Shown piece by piece: positions 8,515-18,032 of a stretch of DNA of 64,000 nucleotides. Both the position numbers and the translations under genes were made by a program. The notes under the pieces are model-generated. The model was not told the DNA's origin. It saw nothing but the letters and a program-made list of their open reading frames with translations, and searched no databases. How positions within the stretch are numbered: the first letter of the stretch is position 1; the number at the start of each line of letters is the position of its first letter. This DNA is from Bacillota bacterium (GTDB lineage: Bacteria > Bacillota > Clostridia > Lachnospirales > Lachnospiraceae). The stretch spans positions 1 to 64,000 of the forward strand of contig JAFAGA010000024.1 in NCBI GenBank assembly GCA_023423045.1, written 5' to 3'.

Positions 8515-10747
8515 AAAAATGAAATTAGCTTCAAAGCTTGCCATTATTATTGCAGTGATATTAGTTGTTGTTTTTACGGGTTTAGTGACAGCATCGTCAG
8601 TTTTGTCCGGATATGCCATTGATGCCGCGGTCTATGGGGAATTGGAGACGAAATCGGAACATAACGGGCTGCAGATACAACAGATTTTTGACAGCGCGGA
8701 TTCTACGGCCAAGCTGATGCAAACCTATTTGAAGAAGGCCTATCGATTATCCGAAGAAAGGCCGGAGACGATGGTCATTCCTACGGATCCTCAGATGGCG
8801 GCTCTGAATCAGAGCGTGATTTACCACCGGACATTGGCGCCGCTGAACCATACTGCGGAGCAGTACATCACGGAAGTGGCCAGAAATATAGTCATAAGCA
8901 ATGACGATATCCTGGGAGTCGGGGTTATGTTTGAACCTTACAAATACCAGGAGGATATTAGAAGCTATGCATTTTATATTGATACCTCAACTGCGGAGGA
9001 GGACCTCAAGCCTTTCGGCGAATATGAAACGTATTCCACGGAAATATATTATAAAACTGCAGCGGAAACAAATAAAATAATGGTAACGGAACCCTTCGAA
9101 TATAACGGCGTGAAGATGGTCACCTATGCAGACCCGATTCTCCACAATAATGAGCTGCAGGGTGTTATCATGGCTGATATCAATATTGATCATTTTGATA
9201 AGGTGAATGCAACCAGCGAGCGGTATGCCTCCATGTATGCTATCATATATAACAGCCAGGGCAAGGTCATATATGACAGTGCGGACGCGGAAAATGTGGG
9301 AAAAGGCATAGAAGAATTTGTTTCGGCAGAAGCGGAGAGGACAGCAATCCGGTCGGGTATGGCTGCGGGGAAAGGCTTTCGGGCGGAAGTATCTGACAGG
9401 AACGGTCAAAAGCTGATTCAGTTTTTTAATCCGATCAGCGTAGGCAGCGAAACCTGGTGGTCCATGACCTCCGTTAAAACTTCGGATGTAACTGCGGCTG
9501 TCACCACCACCAATATATGGCTGACTATTATTTGTATCGGTGCCTTATTGATCTTAATCTTTACGGTTATCATGGTGATTCGCCGGATGCTGAAGCCTTT
9601 GCAGAGGGTGGTGAATGCGGCGCAGAGTATTTCGGAAGGCAGGCTGGAGGTAAATGTCAGCCATGACTCAGGAGATGAGATAGGAGTTTTGTCCGGTGCT
9701 TTTCAGAAAATGTCTGAAACCCTAAAAGAAATCGTGGACGATGTCCGTTATCTTCTGGGAGAGATGTCCGAAGGCAATTTTAATATCAGAACCAGAGCAG
9801 AAGCAAGCTATGTAGGTGATTTTGCAGAGTTTTTGGTATCACTGAGAAAACTTCATACTAAGCTGAGCCATACTCTGAATCAGATTAATCAATCGGCGGA
9901 TCAGGTTTCTCTTGGATCCGACCAGGTTTCCGACGGCGCGCTGGCCCTGTCCCAGGGAGCCACGGAGCAGGCTGCCTCAATGGAGGAGCTGGCATCCACC
10001 ATAGAAGAGATTTCCCAGCAGGTAAACCACACTGCCGCCAATGCAAAGATGGCGATACAGAAGGCCTCCGAAACCGGAGACCGTATGCTGCAGAGTAATC
10101 AGCAGATGCAGGAAATGCTTGGGGCAATGGGAGAAATCAATGCTGCTTCCATGGAGATCAGAAATATTATCAAAACAATAGAGGATATTGCGTTTCAGAC
10201 GAATATTCTCGCCCTGAACGCCGCGGTGGAGGCAGCACGCGCAGGGGGAGCAGGCAAGGGCTTTGCGGTTGTTGCGGAGGAGGTCAGAAATCTGGCCAGC
10301 AAATCCTCTGAATCCTCCAGAAATACCGCATTACTGATAGAGCGCTGCCTGCGCGCGGTGGATAACGGTAAAAAGATCGCCGACGATACTGCCGCCGCAT
10401 TGCTTGTTGTCGTACAGGGCTCAAAGGAGGTTGTCAGTACAATTGATGAAATCTCGCAGGCCTCCAACGAACAGGCGTATGCAATTGAGCAGGTGACCCA
10501 GGGCTTTGAGCAGATTTCTGCCGTCGTACAGACGAATTCGGCTACTGCGGAGGAATCTGCGGCAGCCAGTGAAGAATTATCCGGTCAGGCCAGGATGCTG
10601 AAGGATCTGGTATCCCAATTCCAATACAGGGAGGATACTGTCCACGAAACTGCGGATATCAAGAAACTTTTGCAGGATCGGGAGAAGGAAGTTGCATTGC
10701 CACGGATACCGGTACAGAATAAAGAGTTTGCATTTGGTAAATATTAA
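8507..10747 (+). CDS. Methyl-accepting chemotaxis protein
   Basis: A 746-residue transmembrane chemoreceptor. Membrane helix 1 is at about residues 12-32. A long extracytoplasmic sensor of the double-Cache type runs over about 35-330, membrane helix 2 is at about 336-357, and HAMP follows to about 410. The cytoplasmic coiled-coil signalling domain has the conserved hairpin tip IAFQTNILALNAAVEAARAG near 557-576. The ligand is not predictable. The gene overlaps the cheW gene by 8 bp, suggesting coordinated synthesis of receptor and coupling protein. No C-terminal CheR-docking pentapeptide is present. Confidence 0.95.
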   Translation: MFRKMKLASKLAIIIAVILVVVFTGLVTASSVLSGYAIDAAVYGELETKSEHNGLQIQQIFDSADSTAKLMQTYLKKAYRLSEERPETMVIPTDPQMAALNQSVIYHRTLAPLNHTAEQYITEVARNIVISNDDILGVGVMFEPYKYQEDIRSYAFYIDTSTAEEDLKPFGEYETYSTEIYYKTAAETNKIMVTEPFEYNGVKMVTYADPILHNNELQGVIMADINIDHFDKVNATSERYASMYAIIYNSQGKVIYDSADAENVGKGIEEFVSAEAERTAIRSGMAAGKGFRAEVSDRNGQKLIQFFNPISVGSETWWSMTSVKTSDVTAAVTTTNIWLTIICIGALLILIFTVIMVIRRMLKPLQRVVNAAQSISEGRLEVNVSHDSGDEIGVLSGAFQKMSETLKEIVDDVRYLLGEMSEGNFNIRTRAEASYVGDFAEFLVSLRKLHTKLSHTLNQINQSADQVSLGSDQVSDGALALSQGATEQAASMEELASTIEEISQQVNHTAANAKMAIQKASETGDRMLQSNQQMQEMLGAMGEINAASMEIRNIIKTIEDIAFQTNILALNAAVEAARAGGAGKGFAVVAEEVRNLASKSSESSRNTALLIERCLRAVDNGKKIADDTAAALLVVVQGSKEVVSTIDEISQASNEQAYAIEQVTQGFEQISAVVQTNSATAEESAAASEELSGQARMLKDLVSQFQYREDTVHETADIKKLLQDREKEVALPRIPVQNKEFAFGKY

Positions 10748-10807
10748 CCTTTTGTTCCCTTCTGCCGAAATAGTCATTAGAGAAATCCGAAGCTCAGCCA
10801 GAAGGCA

Positions 10808-11020
10808 TTGGACTATTATAATTCACTGAAAGAAAAGTATGGCAATATAAATTTTGTTTTGGTTGCTTCCGACAAGGTGACAATCACCGCTAATTCTATT
10901 GATGAATTGCTGAAAAAGATCCGGGATTATGAGATGGATATTCTTGCGGACCATGCGAGAACGGAAGCTGAAAAATCAGTCGGGCAGTCTGTGGATTATA
11001 AGATAGATAAGACAGGATAG
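10808..11020 (+). CDS. Small hypothetical protein
   Basis: A 70-residue open frame beginning at a TTG codon. The middle segment (KYGNINFVLVASDKVTITANSIDELLKKI) resembles small proteins of the DUF5678 type that pair a beta hairpin with a helix. The ribosome site is weak (AGAAGG only a few bases away), and the frame is open upstream to 10781 without an ATG, so the start is uncertain and this may be a degraded gene. It lies 60 bp after the chemoreceptor gene. No function can be assigned. Confidence 0.45.
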   Translation: MDYYNSLKEKYGNINFVLVASDKVTITANSIDELLKKIRDYEMDILADHARTEAEKSVGQSVDYKIDKTG

Positions 11021-11102
11021 CGAACACGAAGTGTTTGCAGTCAGCAAAGGAATCTGTAGAACCACGAATTCTGTGGAATAATGAAGCGTATTCTGGGAAA
11101 GA

Positions 11103-11158
11103 GACCGCCTGATTTCAGATGCTATAGTGGCATGCATCTGGAAGCAAGCGGCCTTTTT
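11103..11158 (+). terminator. Long imperfect terminator hairpin
   Basis: GACCGC...CAGATGC pairs with GCATCTG...GCGGCC, followed by TTTTT. Just upstream, 11020-11100 holds two smaller hairpins (GCGAACAC/GTGTTTGC and CCAC/GTGG around GAATTC). Otherwise 11021-11281 holds no gene. Confidence 0.6.
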
Positions 11159-11281
11159 CATGGAGAAGCGAATGCATCGGTGCTGCATATCAATCCCTTA
11201 GAAAAGAATTTCAGAAGAGAAAACAGTCTACTATATTTCCGGTTTCATATAATGTAGGGAATAACATTGATTGGAACCATT

Positions 11282-12589
11282 ATGATCATACATATTGTCC
11301 AACCTGGCGAAACCATAGATTCCATCGCAAAAGAGTATAATGTGGATACAGAAAGACTGATTCTGGAAAACGGTTTGAGGTATCCTTATAATCTGGCGGT
11401 AGGTCAAGCAATTGTTATTACTTATCCCGAACTGGTATACACGATACAGGAAGGTGATACTTTATCCGGTATTGCAGAAAGTCACGGAGTATCTGTTATG
11501 GAACTGCTGCGCAACAATCCTTATCTTACCAATCGTGATTTTATCTATCCCGGTGAAACCATAGTAATTGCTTATAAGAAAGAAAAAAGAAGGAGAATTG
11601 CTACCAGCGGCTACGCCTATCCTTTTATAAACGAGAACGTACTAAGAAAAACTCTCCCATTTTTAACCTATCTTATTGTTTTTCATTATCGGATAACAGC
11701 TGAGGGGGAATTCATAGAGACTGATGATGCAGAAATCATACAGTTGGCCAAGGATTATGGAGTAGCACCGATTTTGTTTGCATCCACCCTATCCGCGGAT
11801 GAAGTCGGGGATATTGAGGTTGCCTACAAAATAGTAAATAATCCTGAGGTCCAGGAACGTGCCATAGATAATATCCTCAGAATACTCAGAGAGAAAGGGT
11901 ATGCCGGACTAAATATTTATATCCAATTTCTTAACCTGGAGAACAGGAGCAGAATCGAGAGATATGTCACAAAACTGGCGGAGATTTTACATTCGGAGGG
12001 CCTCAAGTTAATACTATCCGTAACACCGAGAATTATTTTAGAGCCGAATCTGATCCGATTTGAAGAGATTGATTACTCCATACTGGCTAATGCAGTGGAC
12101 GAAATTTTGTTCTTTGAATATAGCGGAGGCTATAATCTTGCGGCTCCGGGGACGGTGGCACCGGTAAACTTATTGGAGAGTTCCTTGGACTTTGCACTCA
12201 CCATGGTACCGCCTGACAAAATATTGATGGGTGTTCCGACCATGGGCTATGACTGGGAACTTCCTTATGTACCCGGCGTATCAAGAGCAAATGCCGTAAC
12301 AACCAATGCGGCGGAGCAGATTGCCGCGGATTATGGTGTTCCGATATACTTTCATCCCGTAGCGCAGGCACCGTATTTTTATTATATATCAGAAAACCAG
12401 CTGGAACATCTTGTTTGGTTTAAGGATGCCAGAAGCTTTGTCGCCATAGCCCGCTTGGTGCCGAGGTATGGATTGAGCGGACTGGTTATCTGGAATATAA
12501 TGAATTTTAATAATCAGCTCTGGCTTATTATCAATATCGACTATGAGATTGAAAAGGTGCCGGACATTTTTCGAAGTGATTGTCGATGA
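11282..12589 (+). CDS. LysM-GH18 spore-type protein lacking catalytic acids
   Basis: A 435-residue protein with two LysM peptidoglycan-binding repeats (about residues 2-45 and 50-97) and a GH18 (chitinase-fold) domain (about 105-425). This is the layout of the spore cortex-lytic N-acetylglucosaminidase SleL/YaaH. In active relatives the barrel strand carries a D-x-E motif with the catalytic glutamate; here the same place reads GLNIYIQFL, with Tyr213 and Gln215. The domain is therefore probably not an active hydrolase and may bind glycan or act as a structural coat protein. The ATG at 11282 matches relatives; a TTG at 11267 has a better spaced AGGGA and would add five residues. No signal peptide, as in SleL. 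Confidence 0.85.
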   Translation: MIIHIVQPGETIDSIAKEYNVDTERLILENGLRYPYNLAVGQAIVITYPELVYTIQEGDTLSGIAESHGVSVMELLRNNPYLTNRDFIYPGETIVIAYKKEKRRRIATSGYAYPFINENVLRKTLPFLTYLIVFHYRITAEGEFIETDDAEIIQLAKDYGVAPILFASTLSADEVGDIEVAYKIVNNPEVQERAIDNILRILREKGYAGLNIYIQFLNLENRSRIERYVTKLAEILHSEGLKLILSVTPRIILEPNLIRFEEIDYSILANAVDEILFFEYSGGYNLAAPGTVAPVNLLESSLDFALTMVPPDKILMGVPTMGYDWELPYVPGVSRANAVTTNAAEQIAADYGVPIYFHPVAQAPYFYYISENQLEHLVWFKDARSFVAIARLVPRYGLSGLVIWNIMNFNNQLWLIINIDYEIEKVPDIFRSDCR

Positions 12590-12602
12590 GAGAAGATTGA
12601 CA

Positions 12603-12775
12603 GTTACTGTTCTTAGGCCACAAACGCGACGTGTTTTTTGTGAGTGAAGCGAAGCGAAAGTCACAGAAAACCGGAGAATTGCAGCGCCAAAACGCTGTTT
12701 TTGCGTTTTGTGTGCATCGCGAAGCGTGTTATTGTTCACGGAGCTGCTGTCTTTTGCAGGGGAGTGAACAGTAAC
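12603..12775. repeat. Hairpin-rich element bounded by 10-bp inverted repeats
   Basis: GTTACTGTTC at 12603-12612 and GAACAGTAAC at 12766-12775 are perfect inverted repeats. Inside lie several smaller stems, including CACAAA/TTTGTG, CAAAACGC/GCGTTTTG and TGTTCAC/GTGAACA, the last of which competes with the outer stem. It fills most of the 303-bp gap between coding regions. It resembles a MITE-like or structured RNA element, but no second copy was recognised in the window. Confidence 0.45.
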
Positions 12776-12892
12776 GATTAACGATTTGTGTTTTATACAG
12801 AGATGAAGATAATCAATACAAAAACAGCTTTGATATGCTATGATATCTCTTGTAAAGGGAATGATTTTAAAAGTAGCGAGGAAGGTGACAGG

Positions 12893-14107
12893 ATGAAGTA
12901 TGTGAACGGAAGCGAGGTATTGCCCGAGGAGCTGGTCAGGATGATACAACGCTATGTTCAGGGAAAATACGTGTATATTCCCAAGCAGGAAGAAGAGAAG
13001 AAGAACTGGGGAGCGAATACCGGCTACAGGAACGAGCTTGCAAAGCGGGACAGCCATATATATCGGAAATACCTGGAGGGGATACCCATCATACAACTGG
13101 GAAATTACTATCACTTATCATCTCCAAGCATTCGCCGAATTATCTTAAAGAAGAAAAAGGAATATGAAGCAGTGGACAGGAAGATTAAGGAGATACTAAA
13201 TAATTGGGACATACAGGGAGAGGTGAAGCAGATTTATAGCAGTGCCTGGAGTGTGTCGGAAGAATATGTAATCAAGGTTTATTCTGAGCAAAGCAGTATG
13301 AACCGGAACATTATCATACTAAAGACGTTACACCGGACCGGTATACCGGTGGCGGAGGTGCTTCCTACGAATACCGGAAGGGATTATTGTGAGGATGGAG
13401 AGAATTATTATGTGATGACCAGGAGATTGCCCGGCAGTAATCTGGGCAGTTTGGGGCAAGAGCCGAAAGAAATATGCTTTCGGATGGGAAGCGTAATCGG
13501 CAGACTTCACCTTGCATTTCAAAAATGTGAGGAAGAGTTGACTTTCTGGGATAACAGCCTCCTGAAGGAAATGACAGGATGGGTCCGGGAGAGTTTGAAA
13601 GAGAGTGAATGGCGCTATGTCAGGGAGGAGGAATACCATCAAGCTGTGACGAAGCTGCAGTCTGTGTATGATGGGCTGCCGAGACAATTAATCCATCGGG
13701 ATGTTCATCTGGGTAACTTTCTGTTTGATAAGAATGTATTCTCGGGTTATATCGACTTTGATTTAAGCCAGAAGAATATCCGTATCTTTGATATAGCCTA
13801 CTTTCTGTTGGGAATCTTATCGGAAGAAGGTAACAATGACATTGATAGAGAGCTCTGGTTTGATTTAGTCGGTGAAACAGTCCGAGGATATGAGGAGCAG
13901 CTCAGGCTGACCGAGGAGGAAAAAGAGGCGCTGGCCGTCGTAATGCAATGCATTGAGCTGCTGTTTACTGCTTATTTTTTCAGTATCAAGGATGAAAAAT
14001 GTGCTGAGGATGCTGCCGGACTATTCCGATTCGCAGTAATCAATGAAAGAAAGATGAGGGATAGACTTATATCCGATAACTTACTGACAGTAGCAGAAAA
14101 ACGATAA
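12893..14107 (+). CDS. CD3324-type HTH fused to an APH/choline-kinase-fold phosphotransferase
   Basis: A 404-residue two-domain protein. Residues 1-90 match the small CD3324 family (YVNGSEVLPEELVRMIQ... then an HTH around LGNYYHLSSPSIRRII), normally a stand-alone protein. Residues about 100-390 form an aminoglycoside-phosphotransferase-like kinase with the catalytic loop IHRDVHLGN (His268, Asp270, Asn275) and the metal-binding IDFD (Asp288). Relatives of this kinase fold phosphorylate small hydroxylated molecules such as choline, homoserine or antibiotics; the substrate here is unknown. The start at 12893 is chosen because it gives the canonical CD3324 N-terminus with AGGAAGG upstream; a longer frame from 12788 runs through non-conserved sequence. 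Confidence 0.85.
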   Translation: MKYVNGSEVLPEELVRMIQRYVQGKYVYIPKQEEEKKNWGANTGYRNELAKRDSHIYRKYLEGIPIIQLGNYYHLSSPSIRRIILKKKKEYEAVDRKIKEILNNWDIQGEVKQIYSSAWSVSEEYVIKVYSEQSSMNRNIIILKTLHRTGIPVAEVLPTNTGRDYCEDGENYYVMTRRLPGSNLGSLGQEPKEICFRMGSVIGRLHLAFQKCEEELTFWDNSLLKEMTGWVRESLKESEWRYVREEEYHQAVTKLQSVYDGLPRQLIHRDVHLGNFLFDKNVFSGYIDFDLSQKNIRIFDIAYFLLGILSEEGNNDIDRELWFDLVGETVRGYEEQLRLTEEEKEALAVVMQCIELLFTAYFFSIKDEKCAEDAAGLFRFAVINERKMRDRLISDNLLTVAEKR

Positions 14108-14136
14108 TAGAAGACAGAGTATTTGCGGTAGATGAC

Positions 14137-14162
14137 AACAGCCCTCCGAAAGGAGGGCTGTT
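14137..14162. terminator. Bidirectional terminator
   Basis: A perfect 11-bp stem AACAGCCCTCC/GGAGGGCTGTT with a GAAA tetraloop lies between two convergent genes. Confidence 0.9.
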
Positions 14163-14175
14163 ACAATATTATTTT

Positions 14176-14757
14176 CTACCAGGCTTCTGCGGGATTTGAT
14201 TCGGAGGCAGAACCGGGGGAAGAAGCGCCGCTTTCTTCTGCGGGAAGCGAAGAAGCTGCTTCTGTGGCGGAGCCGGAATAAACCGTACCCTCCTCTTCTT
14301 CCTCTTCGGAAAGACGGTCATGCTTTTTGGGTTTATCCCGTTCAAACCGCATAGTAAGTGCCTTGCCATAGAGCCCGGGATCATTTTTGGCCAGGTATCG
14401 GTAATCCTCCAGGGGAACCTTGTCTCCCGACATAATCCGGGAGGCGATGATCATACATTTCAGCCGTATCTTAGCGGCATCACCTGCGGCTTCGGCCTGT
14501 TCCTTGGACGCCTCCAGCATTCTTTGATATTCCTTTAATTCCTGCTGCGCCTCCTCGAGCTGCTTCTGTCTGGCTGCCTTTTTGAGGCGCTGTTTTTCAT
14601 CTATGGTGAGTGTAACCGTGTCCTGTATCGGAGCGGCAGCAGAAGTAAGCCTGTCCTGCGGTACTTTTGCTTGTCCGGTTGCTTCCCGTTGGGAGGCGGT
14701 TAACGCTGGGTGTTGAAAAGGGGAATAGCTGCGATGCTTCGCTTCACCTATACGCAT
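14176..14757 (-). CDS. Hypothetical protein, charged coiled-coil
   Basis: A 193-residue soluble protein without a recognised domain. It has a central charged helical stretch, predicted coiled coil, at about residues 52-95, then MIIASRIMSGDKVPLEDYRYLAKNDPGLYGKA, a segment I associate with uncharacterised Lachnospiraceae proteins. The tail is acidic and low in complexity (EEEEEE followed by Ser/Ala/Glu). The start at 14757 is supported by AAGGAGGT; a longer frame to 14811 would ignore that site. It is transcribed divergently from the DUF6323 gene. Function unknown. Confidence 0.75.
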   Translation of the reverse strand: MRIGEAKHRSYSPFQHPALTASQREATGQAKVPQDRLTSAAAPIQDTVTLTIDEKQRLKKAARQKQLEEAQQELKEYQRMLEASKEQAEAAGDAAKIRLKCMIIASRIMSGDKVPLEDYRYLAKNDPGLYGKALTMRFERDKPKKHDRLSEEEEEEGTVYSGSATEAASSLPAEESGASSPGSASESNPAEAW

Positions 14758-15009
14758 AAGAATACCTCCTTGAATATTCTCTGTACTGTGTCTTATGGTA
14801 TATTTCGGCAAAATTGAAGAGAAAGCTTAATACTTATATATGCAGAGCAAGCTTGATCATGCTCGTTCCGCTTTCATTATATCATAAAATTCTGCGATTT
14901 ACCAGACTTGTAATGACCAGGGTAAAAATGTAAAATATAAAAATCCCAAAGTGAATGATTGGGAGGTATTTTGCAGAAGGTATACTTGGAAGGAAAGGTG
15001 TGGAGAAGT

Positions 15010-15570
15010 ATGGATGATATGTATAAATTAATGATAATAGCACATCAGCAGCAGGAGCTGGAGCGGGTACTGGAGTGCAATAAAAAAACAGAACGGTTTG
15101 GATTGGCGCTTTCACAAGAAGAGGCGGCAAATCTCATGGTCGGCCGCAAGGAGGCATTGAACGATAACCAACGAATTGAGTTTGGGGAAGGGGTATTGCC
15201 TAAAATCATAGATTTTTTCTGCGATTCCCAATTCATAAATCTAGATAATTATGCAGATACCTTATCGGAACTTCAGGAAATCTTTTATCTGGCAAAAAAC
15301 GAAACCCAGGATGAACTGACAGATCAGGAGCTCCTTGGCTTTATGAGAAGACAATATGAGGAGGTCTGTTTCGGAGATCTGGAGTACCTGAAAAACACCT
15401 GCCTGGAGCGGTATTCCAAGGCTGTCCGTTCGGGGGAGATAGGAAGGATGCAGTCCAGACTGAGGGATGAATATTCCTTACGGAATACGGAAAATGAGTA
15501 TGATAAGCTGTCGGAGGAGACCCGATGGGATTATGAGGTCTATAAAATGAAACTGGATGACCTGTTTTAA
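15010..15570 (+). CDS. DUF6323-family protein
   Basis: A 186-residue, probably cytoplasmic protein matching the pattern of DUF6323: an N-terminal helix rich in Gln/Glu, LSQEEAANLM, the IEFGEG segment, then DFFCDSQFINLDNYADTLSELQEIFY. This family is common in Clostridia and often sits next to DUF6179 genes, which are not seen here. The ATG at 15010 follows GGAGA at short spacing. A TTG at 14959 would extend it by 17 residues with no homology support. Function unknown. It ends before a strong bidirectional terminator. Confidence 0.75.
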   Translation: MDDMYKLMIIAHQQQELERVLECNKKTERFGLALSQEEAANLMVGRKEALNDNQRIEFGEGVLPKIIDFFCDSQFINLDNYADTLSELQEIFYLAKNETQDELTDQELLGFMRRQYEEVCFGDLEYLKNTCLERYSKAVRSGEIGRMQSRLRDEYSLRNTENEYDKLSEETRWDYEVYKMKLDDLF

Positions 15571-15591
15571 ATTGTTCTGCTATATTAACGT

Positions 15592-15645
15592 AAAGCTGGA
15601 GCCGATGAGCTGCGGAATTAATCCGGAAGCATCGGCTCCAGCTTT
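15592..15645. terminator. Bidirectional terminator between convergent genes
   Basis: A perfect 16-bp stem (AAAGCTGGAGCCGATG and its complement) with a 22-nt loop, followed by T-rich sequence on the + strand. Confidence 0.9.
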
Positions 15646-15680
15646 CTCTATTTCTTCATTTCGCTATAGAATTACCTTCA

Positions 15681-18032
15681 TCATGGAATTGTTTTCATCG
15701 CCCGCATTGCGTTCAGAATGGCAATAACCGTTACGCCCACATCACCGAACACAGCTTCCCACATGGTTGCATAGCCTCCTGCGGCGAGAATAAGTACGAT
15801 AATCTTTACACCCATTGCAAAAATGATATTCTGCCAGACAATCGACCTTGTTTTGCGAGCTACTCCAATTGCAGATACAATTTTGGAGGGTTCGTCGGTC
15901 ATCAACACCACATCGGCTGCTTCTATGGCTGCATCTGAGCCCAGTGCGCCCATGGCAATACCAATATCAGCTCTTGCCAGAACCGGAGCATCATTAATTC
16001 CATCGCCTACAAATACCAGCTTGCCTTTCCCTCTTTTATTTTTCTCCAGCTTTTCCAGCTGTTCGACCTTTTGATGAGGAAGAAGTTCCGTATATACGGT
16101 ATCCAGACCGATTTCACGGGCAATGGCTTCGCCGGTTGCCTTACTGTCACCGGTAAGCATAGCCAAATGATTTACACCAAGCTTTTTTAGATCATGGATG
16201 GCTTTTTTACTGTCAGGTTTCAGTTCATCGGAGATGACAATATAACCGATATAAATGCCGTCAACTGCCAGATAGATAATGCTGCCTAAAGCATCGGCAG
16301 GAACCCAGGCAATGTGCTCTGCATCCAGCAGTTTGCCGTTTCCGGCCAATACGGTCTTCCCGTCAAGCTTTACGCGAATCCCTAATCCGGGCAATTCCTC
16401 CTGATCCGTGAGTCTTCCCGGGTCTATTTCCTGACCGTATTCTTTCAGAATGGACAGGGCGATGGGATGATTGGAGAAGCTTTCCGCATGGGCTGCATAT
16501 GCCAGCAGGTCCTGCTCCGGCCAGCCGCCTGCACCTGCTACGGAAGTTACCTTGAAGATTCCCTTAGTCAGTGTACCGGTCTTATCGAATACGATGGTAT
16601 CAATGCTGTTCAGCGCTTCCAGGTAGTTGCTGCCTTTGACCAGGATCCCGTTTCTGGAGGCACCGCCGATTCCTCCAAAAAAGCTGAGAGGAATGGAAAT
16701 TACCAACGCACAGGGGCAGGAAACCACTAAAAAGGCAAGTGCCCGGTAAATCCAATCGCCAAAAAGCGCACCGGGAATCACAAGCGGCGGGATGATAGCC
16801 AATGCAAGAGCGGCAAAGGTAACGATGGGTGTGTAGTATCTTGCGAATTTTGTAATAAAGTTTTCCGTAGGCGCTTTTTTGCTGCTGGCATTCTGGACCA
16901 GATCAAGAATTCTCGAAATTGTGGATTCCCCGAATTCTTTAGAGACTTCAACAATCAATGCACCATTTTTATTGATGGATCCGGACAGGACTTCATCGCC
17001 GGGCACCACATCACGAGGAAGAGATTCTCCGGTGAGAGCGGAAGTATCCAAAGCGGAGCTGCCTTCTGTGATTCGGCCGTCCAGGGGGATTTTCTCACCG
17101 GGCTTAACAAGAATCAAATCACCGATGCCCACCTCCTCCGGAGATACTTTACGGATTTCGCTGCCCGTTTTTAGATTCGCAAAATCCGGACGGATATCCA
17201 TGAGTGCGGAGATTGATTTGCGGGAGCGGTTGACGGCCAGCCTCTGGAATGCTTCACCAACCTGATAAAAGAGCATCACCGCAACGCCTTCCGGATATTC
17301 ACCAATTGCAAAAGCTCCGATGGTAGCGACACTCATCAGGAAGTTTTCATCAAATACCTGACCCTTGGATATGTTTTTCAGTGCTCGCAGGGCGACTTCG
17401 CCGCCTACCAGAAGATAGCTGGCAAGAAAAATAATGAAATCAAAGGGTTGTGCAAAATCAAATATGGAAGCGGTAATAAAAAGCACTGCTCCGATTCCCA
17501 GGCTGAGCCGGTGCAGCCACATCTTTATCTTGGCGGAGTTATCTTTTTCGGGAGCTTGATTCGTATAGGAAATCTGAATGACAGGTTCGATTTCCAGCGC
17601 AATCTGGGAGGCTTGGCGTACAATGGAGGGCAGGTTTTTCCGGTCAATTGCTTCAATTGTCAGTTTTTGTGTGACAAAATCCAGGGAGGCAGTTCTGACA
17701 CCTTCGATGCGATTGACACGGGCCTCGATTTTCTGTGCGCAGTCCCCGCAGCAAAGGCCAAGGAGGTACAGTGTCTTTTGACCGGGCTGTGAGATTTCCT
17801 TTTCGTTCATGGATACCTGGGAATCATGGCGCTTTATAATGGCATCGGCTTGGGCGATGAGACTGTTTACCAGAGCGCTGTCTTCCATTTCCATAAAGAG
17901 AGTTTTTGATACAAAATCAACAGTGGCAGAGGATACACCGGCAAGCCTGCTGATATCCCGTTCGATTTTGGAGGCGCAATTGCCGCAGCATAGTCCTTCT
18001 AAAATAAACTCTTTTTTAATAGCAGCATCCAT
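15681..18032 (-). CDS. P1B-type heavy-metal ATPase with two N-terminal HMA domains
   Basis: A 783-residue pump predicted to export Zn2+, Cd2+ or Pb2+. Two metal-binding HMA domains lie at about residues 6-70 and 85-150, with metal sites written GLCCGNC and GLCCGDC instead of the usual GMxCxxC. Then follow the membrane CPC motif (439-441), the phosphorylated aspartate in DKTGTLT (Asp483), the GDGINDAP hinge, and the last helices with a lysine in NIIFAMGVK and an aspartate in GDVGVT. That lysine/aspartate pair marks the P1B-2 (ZntA/CadA) group rather than copper pumps. It lies downstream of a CadC-like repressor on the same strand, separated by 191 bp that hold a further operator-like site. Confidence 0.93.
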   Translation of the reverse strand: MDAAIKKEFILEGLCCGNCASKIERDISRLAGVSSATVDFVSKTLFMEMEDSALVNSLIAQADAIIKRHDSQVSMNEKEISQPGQKTLYLLGLCCGDCAQKIEARVNRIEGVRTASLDFVTQKLTIEAIDRKNLPSIVRQASQIALEIEPVIQISYTNQAPEKDNSAKIKMWLHRLSLGIGAVLFITASIFDFAQPFDFIIFLASYLLVGGEVALRALKNISKGQVFDENFLMSVATIGAFAIGEYPEGVAVMLFYQVGEAFQRLAVNRSRKSISALMDIRPDFANLKTGSEIRKVSPEEVGIGDLILVKPGEKIPLDGRITEGSSALDTSALTGESLPRDVVPGDEVLSGSINKNGALIVEVSKEFGESTISRILDLVQNASSKKAPTENFITKFARYYTPIVTFAALALAIIPPLVIPGALFGDWIYRALAFLVVSCPCALVISIPLSFFGGIGGASRNGILVKGSNYLEALNSIDTIVFDKTGTLTKGIFKVTSVAGAGGWPEQDLLAYAAHAESFSNHPIALSILKEYGQEIDPGRLTDQEELPGLGIRVKLDGKTVLAGNGKLLDAEHIAWVPADALGSIIYLAVDGIYIGYIVISDELKPDSKKAIHDLKKLGVNHLAMLTGDSKATGEAIAREIGLDTVYTELLPHQKVEQLEKLEKNKRGKGKLVFVGDGINDAPVLARADIGIAMGALGSDAAIEAADVVLMTDEPSKIVSAIGVARKTRSIVWQNIIFAMGVKIIVLILAAGGYATMWEAVFGDVGVTVIAILNAMRAMKTIP

